Shown here one piece after another: positions 22,771-34,000 of a DNA stretch of 64,000 nucleotides. The translations under genes were made by a program, and so were the position numbers. Source of the DNA: Zymoseptoria tritici IPO323 (lineage: Eukaryota; Ascomycota; Dothideomycetes; Mycosphaerellales; Mycosphaerellaceae); contig NC_018201.1 of assembly GCF_000219625.1 (NCBI RefSeq), forward strand, positions 80,179 through 144,178, read 5' to 3'. Every line of letters starts with the position of its first letter. Within the stretch, counting starts at the first letter, position 1. The notes under the pieces are model-generated. The model was not told the origin of the DNA. It saw only the letters and a program-made list of their open reading frames with translations, and made no database searches.

Positions 22771-24647
22771 TCAAGGACTATGTAGGGTATATGAAAAAAA
22801 AAACCAATCATCTGACTCCTCTTCTTCTTCGGAGGAATACTCCATCTCTACGTTCATGCGGCTAAGGACCGAAAGGTCCCTGCCCTGCTTCTCCTTCTTG
22901 CGGCCGAGCGAGCAAGACGTCTTCTCCACGAAGTGCTTGTCTCTGCGGATCTAGGTATATCTGTTAGCGACTAGTATGTTGAGGACTGTGGTGTAGGATG
23001 TGGTGTAAGATGTAGTGTAAGATGTGGTGTGAGATGTGCTGCGAGATGCAGCATGCCGAGGACGATAGCGAGGAGGATGCTGAGGAGGACTGGGTTGAAG
23101 ATGTGATCGCTGAGGATATCGAGCAGGATCTATCCTCGCATTTGTGCAGCCTGGGTATCCTGGTGTATCTTCTGGTAGAAACTGACTTACTCTCTTGAAC
23201 GCCGGGTGGTTGGGAATTGCAGCAAAAGCTGCGGTCAACCGATCCCGAGCAGTGCCGTCCTTCTTCGTTGCCTTATCTCTAAGGACTTTGACGAATGCCA
23301 TTACCTCGATGGCCAGCTGTGCGAAGGTGGCTTTTATGCAGGTTAGCTTATATATAGTTATGCTGTGCTCCATTCGAAGACATACTTTTGGCGAACTTGA
23401 CGCCATTCTTGTGGCTCTTGTCGAGGTCCACGTACTTCTCCATATAATAATGGACACGACAGAAGTTCTCTGGAGAAAATACAGATTCAAACTTGATCTG
23501 CAGGCCGGCCTCCGGTAGGGTGAGAATGCTAGCATTAGCTTCGATTATCTCCTCTACGAATGCCTACATTTATGTTAGCACTTTCCTTGCACCTCGATTT
23601 CCGAGAGTACCGAGAAGCAGCGTAGGGGAGTAGGGCGGAGAAGCAGGGCGGAGAAGCAGGGCGGAGAAGCGGAGCGGAGGGCAGCAGAGCGTAGCGGAAC
23701 GCAGCAGAGCGGACCGGCAGCAGTAAATGCAGGCAGTGGAACGGACAACTGATAGCAACTGCTGGCAGCGGATGAGATTCGATTGCAGCGGGAATAGGAA
23801 ACCCGTTCATTCAATTCAAGCCTGACTGATTTTAACCAAGGCACCGATTTTCTCCAAGGCCGAGGAACCAGATCTGATTTTGACCAAGGCAACGATTTGT
23901 GCAGGAAGCCATTTTGACCAAGGCAGATTCTCCGATCGAGGCAGAGAGCTGCGGTAAACAGCAACGGGTGCAGTGGAGTGTAGCGAAGGGTATGCTGAGG
24001 GCTGTGACGAAGGATGTGACGAGGGATGTAGTACAAGATGTGGTGCAAGATGTGGATGATGCTTTTTGAGCGACTGATGGATGTCGAGGAGGAGGCGGAG
24101 GATTCTGCGGAGCTGTATCTTGATCTGAATGTTGCTGTGCGATCTAATGCAGGATTCTTTTGAAGAAACAGAGCCAAGGTGTATGCAAGGGTATCTTCGG
24201 ACAGAAAAGAATATACGTACTTGCATTCTGGTCAGAGTGCCGTGCTTGAAGTTCTTGACCTGATCTTGGAACTTCTTCATGGCCTCATTATATTCGACTA
24301 TATCTCCAGTGATTTGAGGGCCCTACGTCTATATGTCAGTACTCTATCGGTATGCTGCGAGACTTACGGAAAGTTAGACTGTGCTTTAACAACCTGGAAC
24401 ATACCCAGAGCGACTTGATGGCGGCATCGTACAGATCTTCTGTACTCCTGCCGAACAGGAAACAAGCCAAGCGGGCTTCTCTCGACAACTTACGAGTGCG
24501 AACATCGCCTGCACTCTCCTCCTCGTCTACTTAAGGCTTACTCGCACGTTTGCGTTTCTTGGAGACACCGAGATTCTTATGGTGCTCATCGCGCTGAGAT
24601 TTCGAGGAGCCAAGGAGCGCAGGATCGATGTTCTCGTCGCCGGACAT
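22771..24647 (-). pseudogene. Multi-exon gene of unknown function with one premature stop
   Basis: It starts at ATG 24647 (MSGDENIDPALLGSSKSQRD). An in-frame TAA follows SKKRKRASKP near 24533, one C to T away from CAA. Exon 1 ends IKSLW before GTATGT (about 24390). Exon 2 reads GPQITGDIVEYNEAMKKFQD and ends at donor 24220. After a gap of 657 bp, which may hide another exon, an exon starts at 23563 (AFVEEIIEANASILTLPEAG) and ends KNGVKFAK at a GTATGT donor. The next exon contains LAIEVMAFVKVLRDKATKKD and ends at a GTAAGT donor near 23193. A last exon near 22950 reads IRRDKHFVEKTSCSLGRKKE and ends with an acidic YSSEEEEESDDW tail and TGA at 22771. Consistent phases and branch sites support a real gene. 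I recognise no family. Confidence 0.6.
23618..23725. repeat. Purine-rich GCGGAGAAGCAGG minisatellite in an intron
   Basis: Short units rich in GCGGAG repeat with variations inside the long intron-like gap of the gene at 22771-24647. Confidence 0.65.
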
Positions 24648-24657
24648 GTCGGAGACG

Positions 24658-24850
24658 AAGCGGAGGAGGGAAGCGGAGCGGAGGACAGGAGCGAAGCGGA
24701 GCAGAGGAGCGGAGCAGAGGAGCGAAGAGTCGAGAGGGCGGCGAGGAGAGGGCGGAGCGCAGCGGATTGTAGACAGACGCAGCAGAGCGGGAAAAGGACG
24801 GCGGAGCGGAGCAGCAGTCGGACAGCAGCAGGCGGACAGAAGCAGGCGAT
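24658..24850. repeat. Purine-rich GCGGAGCAGAGGA minisatellite upstream of the same gene
   Basis: The units resemble those in the gene's long intron at 23618-23725 and lie just upstream of its ATG. The open frames across it are low-complexity. Confidence 0.6.
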
Positions 24851-26900
24851 AGGATGGGATGGCAGTACGTTCAGATCAGACGAACGGGAATTAATGGAAA
24901 TTGACAAAGGAAATGAAGTGGATTCGCCACACCGCACGGATACCGTCCAGCTACTATTGCAATACCGCTGGGACACCGTGTTGCTACCGCATCGCAGTCG
25001 ATGCGTTGTTGAAAATGCAACAGTTTATATACTGATTTTCTGCGGCTTCATTTTTTATGCGCTAACGTTAGCTTGCGCTCAATGAGGCAACTGCACATTC
25101 ACGGTTCAATGCATGGAGACGTCAGTTTTGACAAACGCAGCTGAGAACGTTAAAACTCCGTAAGAATCTCGACCGCCGCAGTTTAACCGCTTACCAGACT
25201 GGAATCAAGGGGATGTGGAACAACGACGAGAAGTTGTCATTGGCGCTTGGCACGCGGGCCGCCTGTGCATTATGTCCATGCTACTGTTCTGTGCCGCCGT
25301 ACCCGCGCTAGCGTCCAAGCGCTGTCCGTCTCCTACAACATATATTGATGCGTCGATCGTTTCGCCCTTCGAGAAAACACTAGACCTGCCGTGGCTCTCG
25401 CACTCTGCATAGAACTACCATTGAGCGTCACAACCCCAGCGTTACAAAGCCATCTGTCCGGATCTCGTCGGGTTACTAGGCACTGTGATGATCGGATCCT
25501 CCTGAGTGCCACAATACGAGCTCAGAGGGGTCCTCAAAACCACGCTGTTGATCATGCGGCCATCTGAGTCCCAGGCATGACCTGACCCGTGGGTAGCGAG
25601 CCCTACCCGCGGTCCGTTTCGAAAGCAATGTCTCCCCGATGAGTTTCACATGCACGTAGCTCTTTGAGAAACATTGGGACCGCTTTCGCGTACGGCACAT
25701 TCGGCATGCAAGGTAGTCGAAACAGATTTTGATACGCGAGTTGACCAACCAACTTGTCAACGATGTAGGGCAGACCACCGGGCCAGTGGAAAGCCCCCCT
25801 TCCACCCTCCGGGTCAAAGTGACGCCCTTCGCCTCTGGAAGTCTCGTAAGAAGACGATCTTGATTGTATATGATTGCATCCACCAGAGAGAGGCTAATCC
25901 CGTTGCAACAATATATACCTTGTGGATCTCATTGCACGCTAGATATGTCTCATCCGCAGGCAGGATAGCCTATAGGAGGTAAGCACATGAATGCGCGTTC
26001 TGGCGAGCGAGATGATGCATCTCCGCGCAGAGTGAAGAGGACAGTCGAACACATAACTGGCATGCGGCCATGGGTATGTAGTGAATCAAACTCGCCTTAG
26101 TGGAGGCAAGTGATGTTGAATTGGTTTGTGAGTTGCACTGGATTTGCAGAATCCGCGAATTCCGCGAGACAGAACTTTTCTAGGGCCAATTAGGCATGCG
26201 TTCGGGCCCTCGGATCGAAATAGAAACATTCCTAGCCGCCTCTCAAATGAAGTTGAGCGCTGCTTTTGTGATCAGATAGTAAGTTCGCAGCGGGAGGGTT
26301 CTGCAGTATGTCGGCTGTAAATCGAAGGCAGTTCAATTCCTGCACTGCTTTGCAACAAACTTCAGGGACCACGCGAACATACCATCTCGCACCGAACTCG
26401 TGATTAAGACGACCTAATCTGTGGTAAGTGACGAGGTGTAGGTCATGTAGGCGATCATGAATGTGGTGCCATTGTTTCCTTCTAATACACCGGGCTCCTA
26501 GGAAATAAACGCAGGACCCCGTAGAGAGAATATCCATACACAGGATGTCGATGTGAGTCCGACGCGCGAACGCGCTAAGGTCTTCTGTATAAGATGTAAT
26601 CATAAGACATGAGGAGGTCGCTGGAGTACCAGAAGAGCCAAGGCTGAGGAATTCTCGTATTGACCATTCTGCTCGTGGAATACGGTGTCATAATGTCACA
26701 AGCTTCACATCTTTGTGGTCACACATCGAGGAACCTGGCTAATGCCGAAAGGAAACGATCCAGAGACTTGCATTCGAGTGATGTAGATGGAGTTAAAGTA
26801 CAATTTGAAAGCGACTGAGGGAGCGTCGTGATCGAGGTCTTCGATGATGGAAAGCCGCTCAAGTTCGCCCCTGCAGGCTAATTCAAGATGAGCCTTTCCG
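24851..26900. other. Sparse region, no gene recognised
   Basis: Both strands show only short frames without recognisable motifs or exon-like joins. The base composition is balanced and unlike the RIP blocks. A pair of overlapping frames near 25480-25980 are shadows of each other and neither looks protein-like. Confidence 0.35.
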
Positions 26901-26907
26901 TTCCGTT

Positions 26908-27600
26908 TTAGGCCGAGAATGGACCTTGAGATAAATCTTCGAAAGTTTGGCTCGTGTGACCTGCCTGAGCCTCTTGTGGCACACGGCTCGGGCTCGCGGG
27001 TTCCAGCACCCAGTGCCACGTGAAGGTACCATCCGGGAGTGGGGTCAATATGTACTCATACCCGTAGCGGAATAGTAGCCAACCAGGACATCCGGGTATA
27101 TCCAAGACTCGAGCTGCTTCTCGTAGAAACCTCTTGAACTCATAGTGGGTGCAGTTCCAATTGCGTAGGTGTTCAAGCATTTCCTGTTGCACGCGAGACG
27201 AGGGTTCGAAGTACAAGTGTGAATCCGCCAGCGTTGGTCCTTTGCGCTCCATCTGACGAATGACTTGGCGAATAGTCGCACTGAATGTGGCTCTGAACTC
27301 AGCTAGGTCCTGATCTCCAGACGGGAAAGATCGTCGTATTGCTGTCACGAGAGTGTCGAAGAAGTTCGATGTCACAGAATCCCTGTCGATGGTGGGAGCC
27401 AGATTGGAGGACGTCCACACGTAGCCGTTCTCCGGTCCAAATCCGAGGCAGCAAGAGTCACCAATCATAGTGTACTGGAGTGACACAAGATCTTGGTCGG
27501 AAATGCGGATGAAGACTGTAGGCTCCCTTTGGATTTGGATGCCCTTGAGTGCGTTGAAGACCGGATCCGTCTCGGGGAGGTCGATTGGAGCCACGGTCAT
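26908..27600 (-). CDS. Hypothetical protein, intact frame
   Basis: The minus frame is open from 27669; the best start is ATG 27600 (MTVAPIDLPETDPVFNALKG), giving about 230 residues. The composition is protein-like, with Trp, Phe and Tyr spread along it (RNWNCTHYEFKRFLREAARV, WLLFRYGYEYILTPLPDGTF). No premature stop or intron signal is needed. I recognise no domain, signal peptide or membrane segment. It is the only frame above 200 codons in 25-28 kb and carries no RIP-type stop, so it may be an expressed gene or a recent remnant. Confidence 0.45.
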   Translation of the reverse strand: MTVAPIDLPETDPVFNALKGIQIQREPTVFIRISDQDLVSLQYTMIGDSCCLGFGPENGYVWTSSNLAPTIDRDSVTSNFFDTLVTAIRRSFPSGDQDLAEFRATFSATIRQVIRQMERKGPTLADSHLYFEPSSRVQQEMLEHLRNWNCTHYEFKRFLREAARVLDIPGCPGWLLFRYGYEYILTPLPDGTFTWHWVLEPASPSRVPQEAQAGHTSQTFEDLSQGPFSA

Positions 27601-27669
27601 TAGGAAAGAGTAGGCCAAGGCGTCGAAACGAATGCAAAAAAGCATTTCGCTGGAAAGGAGTAAGAACAA

Positions 27670-28188
27670 GATCTAGCAACTCCAGCGAGATTGAAGGTCT
27701 GCTGAAGGGAGGGTTTGCGAGACATTTAAGGGAAGAAGCGATGTGCCCCTCACTGGACGTCCTCCAACCACCACACGCGCAGGCGTCTCACAAATCGCAC
27801 TTCTTGCTTCGTGGTGCATGTCACGATGCATTGGGATGCAAGCAAGTCGTAGTTCTGGTGAGTGTCCCGAAACGACCCGCTGATGTGCGACATGAGGTCC
27901 CAGCCACCTCGAAGCCGCAGTCCAGATTCGTCCAGTATGCGACGAAGGATTGAGGCAGGTCCCGCCTCCCGCCCGCCCGACCCGTCCCACCCGAGCGCTT
28001 ACACTAGCGTTGCAGGGACTAATACAGGGCATCCGATTCTTCAACGACACCGAGGAGTGAGACAGGTTCGCTTCCTTGTCCTTTGCATAGTTGCGTCTCA
28101 CAGACGCATACGGGCTCCGATTGCGCTGGCTATGCGGGTCAATCTTAGCTTTTATGCGAAGAAACGAGGACCGAACGCCGAAGGTTAG
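27670..28188. other. No gene recognised; border to RIP block
   Basis: Overlapping frames on both strands (27585-27953 +, 27673-28101 -, 27862-28188 +) compete and none has recognisable motifs. Composition changes sharply to AT-rich, stop-dense DNA near 28190. Confidence 0.35.
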
Positions 28189-28861
28189 TTCCGCGAACGA
28201 GCGTTCCTAACCCCTACTAATATAATAGCATAGCTTCCTCGGGTTCCTAAAGCGATCTTGTCGCGACTAGTCTACCTCTATTTAGCGTAGCTTTCGGCGA
28301 TTAAAGCGCCTAGACATATATAGTTGTCTCTAGACTACTTATCGAATAAAGTACTTAACTACCTTATAATTTTATAGCTCGGGAAATCTCTATACCGAAG
28401 GTAGATTATGTAGTTCTATATATAGATCTATGTTTTATCCTATAGTATGTCCGTAAAACGATTTATCTCCCTAGAATACTAGAGGATTTAGCGAGAGATC
28501 TCGGCGCTATACTATAATTATATTCTTTAGGTTAAAATTATTAGTATTATAGGTACGCTCGCGAGTCCTTTATACGTCTATAACCGTCTACTAATCTAAA
28601 GCTACTCTAGAATATACTTCGAATACGGCTACTCTTCTCCGAATATAATAAGCCTTATATAAAGTATGTCCTTAAAACAATAAGACGCTTATAGCCTAGC
28701 TAATCGTACTCTAGTAGGCCTTTAATAAGTCGGCATCGCTATGTCTCCGAGGTAATATTTTAAATTTACTAGAAGATAGTAGCGCCGTACTACTACCGGA
28801 ATAAGAGGTAAGGATTTAAACGACCCTAAGAGTATACGACTATACGGGAATTTAGAGGATC
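28189..28861. other. RIP-degraded AT-rich DNA, left of the gypsy insertion
   Basis: Stops fill all frames and TpA is enriched. It was probably continuous with 31704-32041 and 32814-33629 before the gypsy element and the SINE-like element inserted. No family recognised. Confidence 0.5.
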
Positions 28862-29042
28862 TAATACGGGTAAGTCGATAGAACGTATAATCGGTATTAG
28901 ATTATTAATACACTCTAAAGAAAGAAGAAGAAAGGTCGAGAGAAGCTCGACCGAATAAAAGGGAAGGGTAGCTACTCGTAAAGCTACTAACTAAGTATAC
29001 TTAGATGTACCTAGAGCAGTACTCCGACTGCACCCCGTAATA
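28862..29042 (-). repeat. Gypsy 3' LTR (minus-strand element)
   Basis: 181 bp. It matches 31523-31703 apart from scattered transitions and starts TAATACGGG. Confidence 0.85.
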
Positions 29043-29789
29043 TATCCCCCTCTTAAAACCGTATATCGCCTCGATATACTAAAACTAATGCCTTAAGCGG
29101 TAACTAAGTAGTATCCTAAATTAAAACGCCTTAAGCGGCGAGCTCTAAATTAATCTCGTTCTAATTAAACAAACTTTTCTCGTTCTATAATAGCGAGGCG
29201 TATAAGGCGTACAAGATGCGTACTACTAACGGTAAGGGTTTTAATAGAGCTAGCCGGATAATGTCGTAAGAGGTTATATAGTAATACCGATACGAGGACA
29301 CCGATACGGTTAAAGACCGCTAGGTCCTACGCTAGGTTATACGGAGATATACTAAGCTCGTTAATTAAGTCTCCTATCCTTAGCGGGCTATAGACTAACC
29401 GCGTAACTAAGTCCCTCTATATTCTCTAAGCCCGGCGTAATCTATCCCTATAGCGGCGTATAGTTCTTAGGTTTGTCCGTACTAGGGTTAAGCTAGTAGA
29501 AGTCTATAATTAACTCTTAATAATGTTCTAAGTCTTCGGGTTTAAAAACTTCCGTTAAATCTCCTCCCTTCTATTATAGGGTATAGTATATATTCTTCTA
29601 CCGGCCCTTACGCCGCGATAATACTACCTCTTTAACTTCCTATTCTTATTCCCTATCGATAAGGTCGGGTAGTAGTATAACGTTATCGCGGTACTATATA
29701 CCGTAGGGATCGTTAGCGACCGGTCGGAGAAGGTTAGTATAAAAGACATCGTAGATCTACGTTTAAAGGGCACTAAGATCGAGCTAGTA

Positions 29790-30960
29790 GACATTAGTAA
29801 ATAACACCTTTTTTACCTTAAATAGGCCGGCCTTCTTATCGGCTAATTTCTTCGTTACGCGCTTAGTACGAATATTACGCGTATCGAGCTAGACTAGGTT
29901 ACCTTTTCGGTAGGTACGGGCAACTTAGTAAGCATCGTTCTTCTCGCGGCGAGCTTATGTCGCAATTAGGATAGTTTTATAATAGTCGTAGATAAATTAA
30001 AGTTCTTTAGTAAAGCAATCTACGCTTACTTAATTAATTCTCTATACGGCTATAGGTAGCGGCTTAGCGTCTACGTAACGAACTTATAACTTAGGATTAC
30101 GACTAAGTGTCGCGAAGAAGGGAGATATACCGGTAGCTACCTTTACGTTATTAAGTACGAATTTAGCCGTCTAGAGCTATCGAGCCTAGTCGTTCTACGT
30201 ATAGTTAATATAGGCGCGGAGGTATTGTTCTATAAGCTAATTCGAGTTCTCGCTCTAGCTATCGGTCTAAGGGTGCTATACCGTACTAAAGTACTATTTA
30301 GTGCCGAGAAGCTTACTTAGGCGCCTATAGAAGGGATCGAGAAATTAGGTGCCCCGGTCTAAGACTACGTAACGGAAGATGCCCTACTAGCTAACTATAT
30401 AGCGAAGGACCGCTTTAGCCGTAGTTTCTAGAGTTATGTCGGCTACCGGGATAAGGTAGCGTCGCTTAGTAAGCTAGTCCGTAACTACGAGGATGTTATT
30501 ATAGACCGGTCTATTACTTTCTAAGGCGCTATCCGGCAATTAGACTATATAGTCTGAGGCGATAGAGTCGTACGCTACTAACGGCACCGGTAGTTAACGG
30601 AGCTATCCTTAATAGGCTTCCCTTAAAGCCTTAGTGCGCTTATAGGTCTAGTAGTTACGCGTAAAACGTTCGTAATCCTCGTAGAGCCCTAGCTAGTAGT
30701 AGTCTCGTATAACGAGGTTATACGTACGATCTCGGCTAGGGTATCCTACTAGTAGGGCATCGTAATAGTAACGGAAGACTTTAGTACGAAGCTCCTTATC
30801 CTTTAGTACGTAGACTCTATTTTTAACTATAATTATCCGTCCTTATTTACGGTAATTACCTAGGGAAATACGCGCGTTAAGCGTAGGTAGTAGTCGTAAG
30901 AGGCCGTCGTCGAGAGCGGCGGAGATAGCTTATACGAGGTCGTCCTTCGCGTATACGTTC
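29790..30960 (-). pseudogene. Gypsy integrase remnant
   Basis: Reading the minus strand through RIP stops gives three integrase parts in order. The zinc-binding H2C2 region at about 30620-30810 has both His and both Cys changed to Tyr (FRYYYDALLVGYPSRDRTYN, then NYxTYKRTK). A core-domain stretch at about 30150-30310 has the HPxTDSxSENSNxLIEQYL pattern. The C-terminal part near 29800-29915 reads LDTRNIRTKRVTKKLADKKA. The match to chromovirus-like gypsy integrases is clear. The gene is dead. Confidence 0.72.
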
Positions 30961-31522
30961 TAGATTATTTCGTCGACGGAAAGATCCTTATCTTCGAGGA
31001 AGCGCCGTACGATACGTACTCGGGGCGCGAGGGAGCTAATTACCCTACATCGTATTCTAGGACATAGTGTTCTAAGATAACGCCGTAGCGTACGAGGCTT
31101 AAGTCTCGATTTAAGACTATAACTAGGCGGGACGTTATACCGCGGGCTACTAGGACTAGTTACGTATATTAGTAGTAGATATTAGATCGAGGAAGGCTCT
31201 AGACCTAGATCGTTTCTAGGGTCTAGCGCGGTTTTTAGACTTAGACTTAGGCTACTTTTAGGCCTAGAGTAACTCGTTCTTAGTCGATTCGTTAATCGGG
31301 AGTTCTTAGATAGTCGACGAGTTAAATTCGTACTCGGACTAGGTTAGTGTCTTGTTTACGTAGGCGCGTACTTCGTCGTCGCCGGTTATAAAGAAGAAGA
31401 GAGAGGTCGTACCTACGCTAAATAGGCGCGTATACTTACTTTCTCGTATTTACGGGTAGAATTAAGCTACGGCGACTAGGCTAGTTAGCGGGTCGGGGTA
31501 GGTTTAAAGCGAGAGTATATAA

Positions 31523-31703
31523 TAATACGGGTAAGTCGATAGAACGTATAATCGGTATTAGATTATTAATATACTCTAAAGAAAGAAGAAGAAAGGTCGA
31601 GAGAAGCTCGACTAAATAAAAGGGAAGGGTAGCTACTCGTAAAGCTACTAACTAAGCATGCTTAGATATACCTAGAGTAGTACTCCGACTATACCCCGTA
31701 ATA
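31523..31703 (-). repeat. Gypsy 5' LTR (minus-strand element)
   Basis: 181 bp, matching the left LTR and followed directly by target duplication GGATC. Confidence 0.85.
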
Positions 31704-31708
31704 GGATC

Positions 31709-32027
31709 GAGGAACATTTATATAGCTATAGAATTCGAGACTATAATAGATTATGTTTACGCGAAGAGCTATAGTACTAGTATCTTATCCTAGGTATAGA
31801 CTATTTTCCCCGGTATAAATAACTACCTATATAGATACCCGCCTCTTTCTCTTTACTTCGGGGGCGATCCGTAAAGCTTAATTAGCGTACTAAAGGATAC
31901 GGAAGGATAATCTATATAATAAGAAGCTTAGGTAGCGAATGCTCGTTATTATACTAGAATAAAACCGTCGATTATCGTAGACTTAATAGAATTACGAGCG
32001 AGCTCGACTTCTATAGTACGAATATAA
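31709..32027. other. RIP-degraded AT-rich DNA between gypsy and SINE-like insertions
   Basis: No gene or repeat was recognised. It continues the block at 28189-28861. Confidence 0.45.
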
Positions 32028-32041
32028 TCGCTAGAAGCCTT

Positions 32042-32813
32042 GTTTGTTTGTTTGTTTGTTTGTTTGTTTGTTTGTTCCATTTACGTCCTTTCGGAGTCCA
32101 CGACTATGTAGGACGGCCTTGCAAGCAAGGCAGTAGATCTATTTACAATTAAATTCTTTCGGTATTCTTTGACCTTAGGGGAAACCCCGTGCCTAAGGCA
32201 GGACCTGCAAGCAGAATCTGCCGAAGGACTTTAAAACAGCGCAAGACAAAGGAAATTAAACGAGTGTCGTTGTCTGCAGCCGGGGCTGCAGAATTTTCGC
32301 GCCAAGCTTTTTGCAGAATTTTCAGCGGATCCTTCCGCTTCGCACATACGCTACAAATTCGAAACGCAGTGCAAAAGCAGTGCAAAATGCCGTGCAAAAG
32401 CACTGCAAAAGCAGCTGTCTAACTCGCTGCCCCCTCTTATCCTTAATACGCCTTTGTGGAACTACATACCGCTTCCAAACGTATACAGCTACGCAGGCTG
32501 ATCGTAGAGTTGTAGATTCCACCGACTGTTCTAGCTCTTTAAAGTGCACGAGGTGCGATTTCGGTTCGGATTTCGAGGAGGTGCGCGTATAGGATAGAGT
32601 GGACTGCCTCTTCTCGTTCGTAACGTAGAGGGCTGTTCGTTCGAATCGTGCCGTTGTTCTGTTATAGCTTGTATTTCGAGGCGGATTTCAAGAAGGATTT
32701 CGGGCGGATTTCGAGAGGTTTTCGAGGAGGTTTCTTCCAGACTGTCTTGGTTTCCCTTCCGAGGAAGGTACTTACGACGGCCACCGCGTGAAGGTGCAGT
32801 CTGTTCGGCCGTC
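32042..32813 (-). mobile_element. SINE-like non-autonomous retroposon, copy B
   Basis: About 772 bp and collinear with 4859-5655. On the minus strand it starts GACGGCCGAACAGACTGC and ends with a (CAAA)n tail (plus strand GTTT units, 32042-32074). It is flanked by the 14-bp direct repeat TCGCTAGAAGCCTT (32028-32041, 32814-32827). It keeps more CpA/TpG than its surroundings, so it inserted after the host block was RIP-mutated or escaped later cycles. Confidence 0.8.
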
Positions 32814-32827
32814 TCGCTAGAAGCCTT

Positions 32828-33629
32828 CGTAATATATACTAGACGCTCTATACCCGATGTTCTATCCGAGAGTATCTATCCTCTAACGAGGGCGTATTAG
32901 ACGTCGATAGTCTTATATAACTCTAATACGCTATTCTTACGATTATCGGAGGAGAATAATTTAGCTAAGCTATTATCGGTTAAGAGGTCCGAGTTCTTAT
33001 ATCCCTCTTATTTAAGTAGAGATAGGGTCGCTACTAGGTAGGTACCTAGTCTAATCTCTCGCTACCCTTCGATAGGTAAGACGTAGGTATATAAGTCGGC
33101 TAGGCCCTTACTAATATAGAAACTATAAGTAGACTTACTACGATTATAATGTCGTCTTCTTTTCTTAAATATACTATATCTTCTACTATCGTTAGCTTAA
33201 TAGTAATAAGTTTAAGCTATTACTACTTATACCGTTATAACTCCGTTACGTCGTTAGGAGTCTATAACTCGTAGAAGTTTACCGATAGTCCTAGGGCTAG
33301 CGTTATAGCAAACTAGCCGTTACTTCGAGGCTCGTCTAGTTATAATCGGCGCTACGGTATTTTATAAGATCTAACTTATAAGCTAAGCTAGTAATAACCT
33401 TTAAGTAACGTCGTATACTCTAATGCGGAAGCTAACCTCCGTATAGCCGGTTTCTAATTCACCCTCGTATACTCTACGATTAGCTTCCTATTGTTGTTCT
33501 AGGAGTCTAGTATTACCCGAACTAGCATTTAGCCGAGAACTTTAAGACTGTTTGCTATCTCCGTTGTAGCCCCTTAGACTCTAGATAAATTCTCGGCAAG
33601 CTTCTCGTCGCTACGCGACTACAATGGCC
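32828..33629. other. RIP-degraded AT-rich DNA, right end of the block
   Basis: Stop-dense DNA with no recognised domain. Composition returns to normal at about 33620, exactly where the motif array of the multigene element starts. Confidence 0.5.
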
Positions 33630-33705
33630 TTATCGCTCTGGTGTAACTTCTTTATCGTTCTGGTGTAGCTTCCTTTTGTTCTGTCGCTTCCTTTTTCGTT
33701 CTGAC
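33630..33705. repeat. Motif array L: four copies of TTATCGTTCTGG-type repeats
   Basis: Copies at 33630-33641 (TTATCGCTCTGG), 33652-33663 (TTATCGTTCTGG) and two shorter ones at 33675-33684 (TTTTGTTCTG) and 33695-33705 (TTTCGTTCTGA) are spaced about 20-23 bp. They lie about 300 bp upstream of the DUF6589-like gene. Confidence 0.75.
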
Positions 33706-34000
33706 TAAGCTGACCCGCTTCGCTAGTTTTGAGCCAATGGGAGCGCCGGATTCCATTTGGGGCCCAAGGGTCTGCCAGCTTATGGTGGTATACCGATATT
33801 TTGGTCGTGCAAGTGACTCTGTTGAAAAACGGAACGATTTGGGTGGGCGTTTGGGTTCCCCGCGTTCCGATTTTCAACAGAGGCAAGAGGTCGTGAAGCT
33901 GGTTTGGCTGCATACAACGATTCTTCAACAACACCCCAGCATAGATCTGAACACACGAGCTTGTTCAGCGCGCTTCGGTGATTGCAACCGTGTAATTTGA

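Larger units (their letters stand above)
28862..31703 (-). mobile_element. Ty3/gypsy LTR retrotransposon deletion derivative, RIP-degraded
   Basis: LTRs of 181 bp lie at 28862-29042 and 31523-31703, flanked by the 5-bp target duplication GGATC (28857-28861, 31704-31708). The LTR ends read TA...TA instead of TG...CA, as RIP would cause. A minus-strand purine tract (complement of CCCCCTCTT at about 29046) sits beside the left LTR, so the element reads on the minus strand. The internal region is only about 2.5 kb and holds integrase parts but no recognisable gag, protease or RT, so most of the element was lost. Confidence 0.85.
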
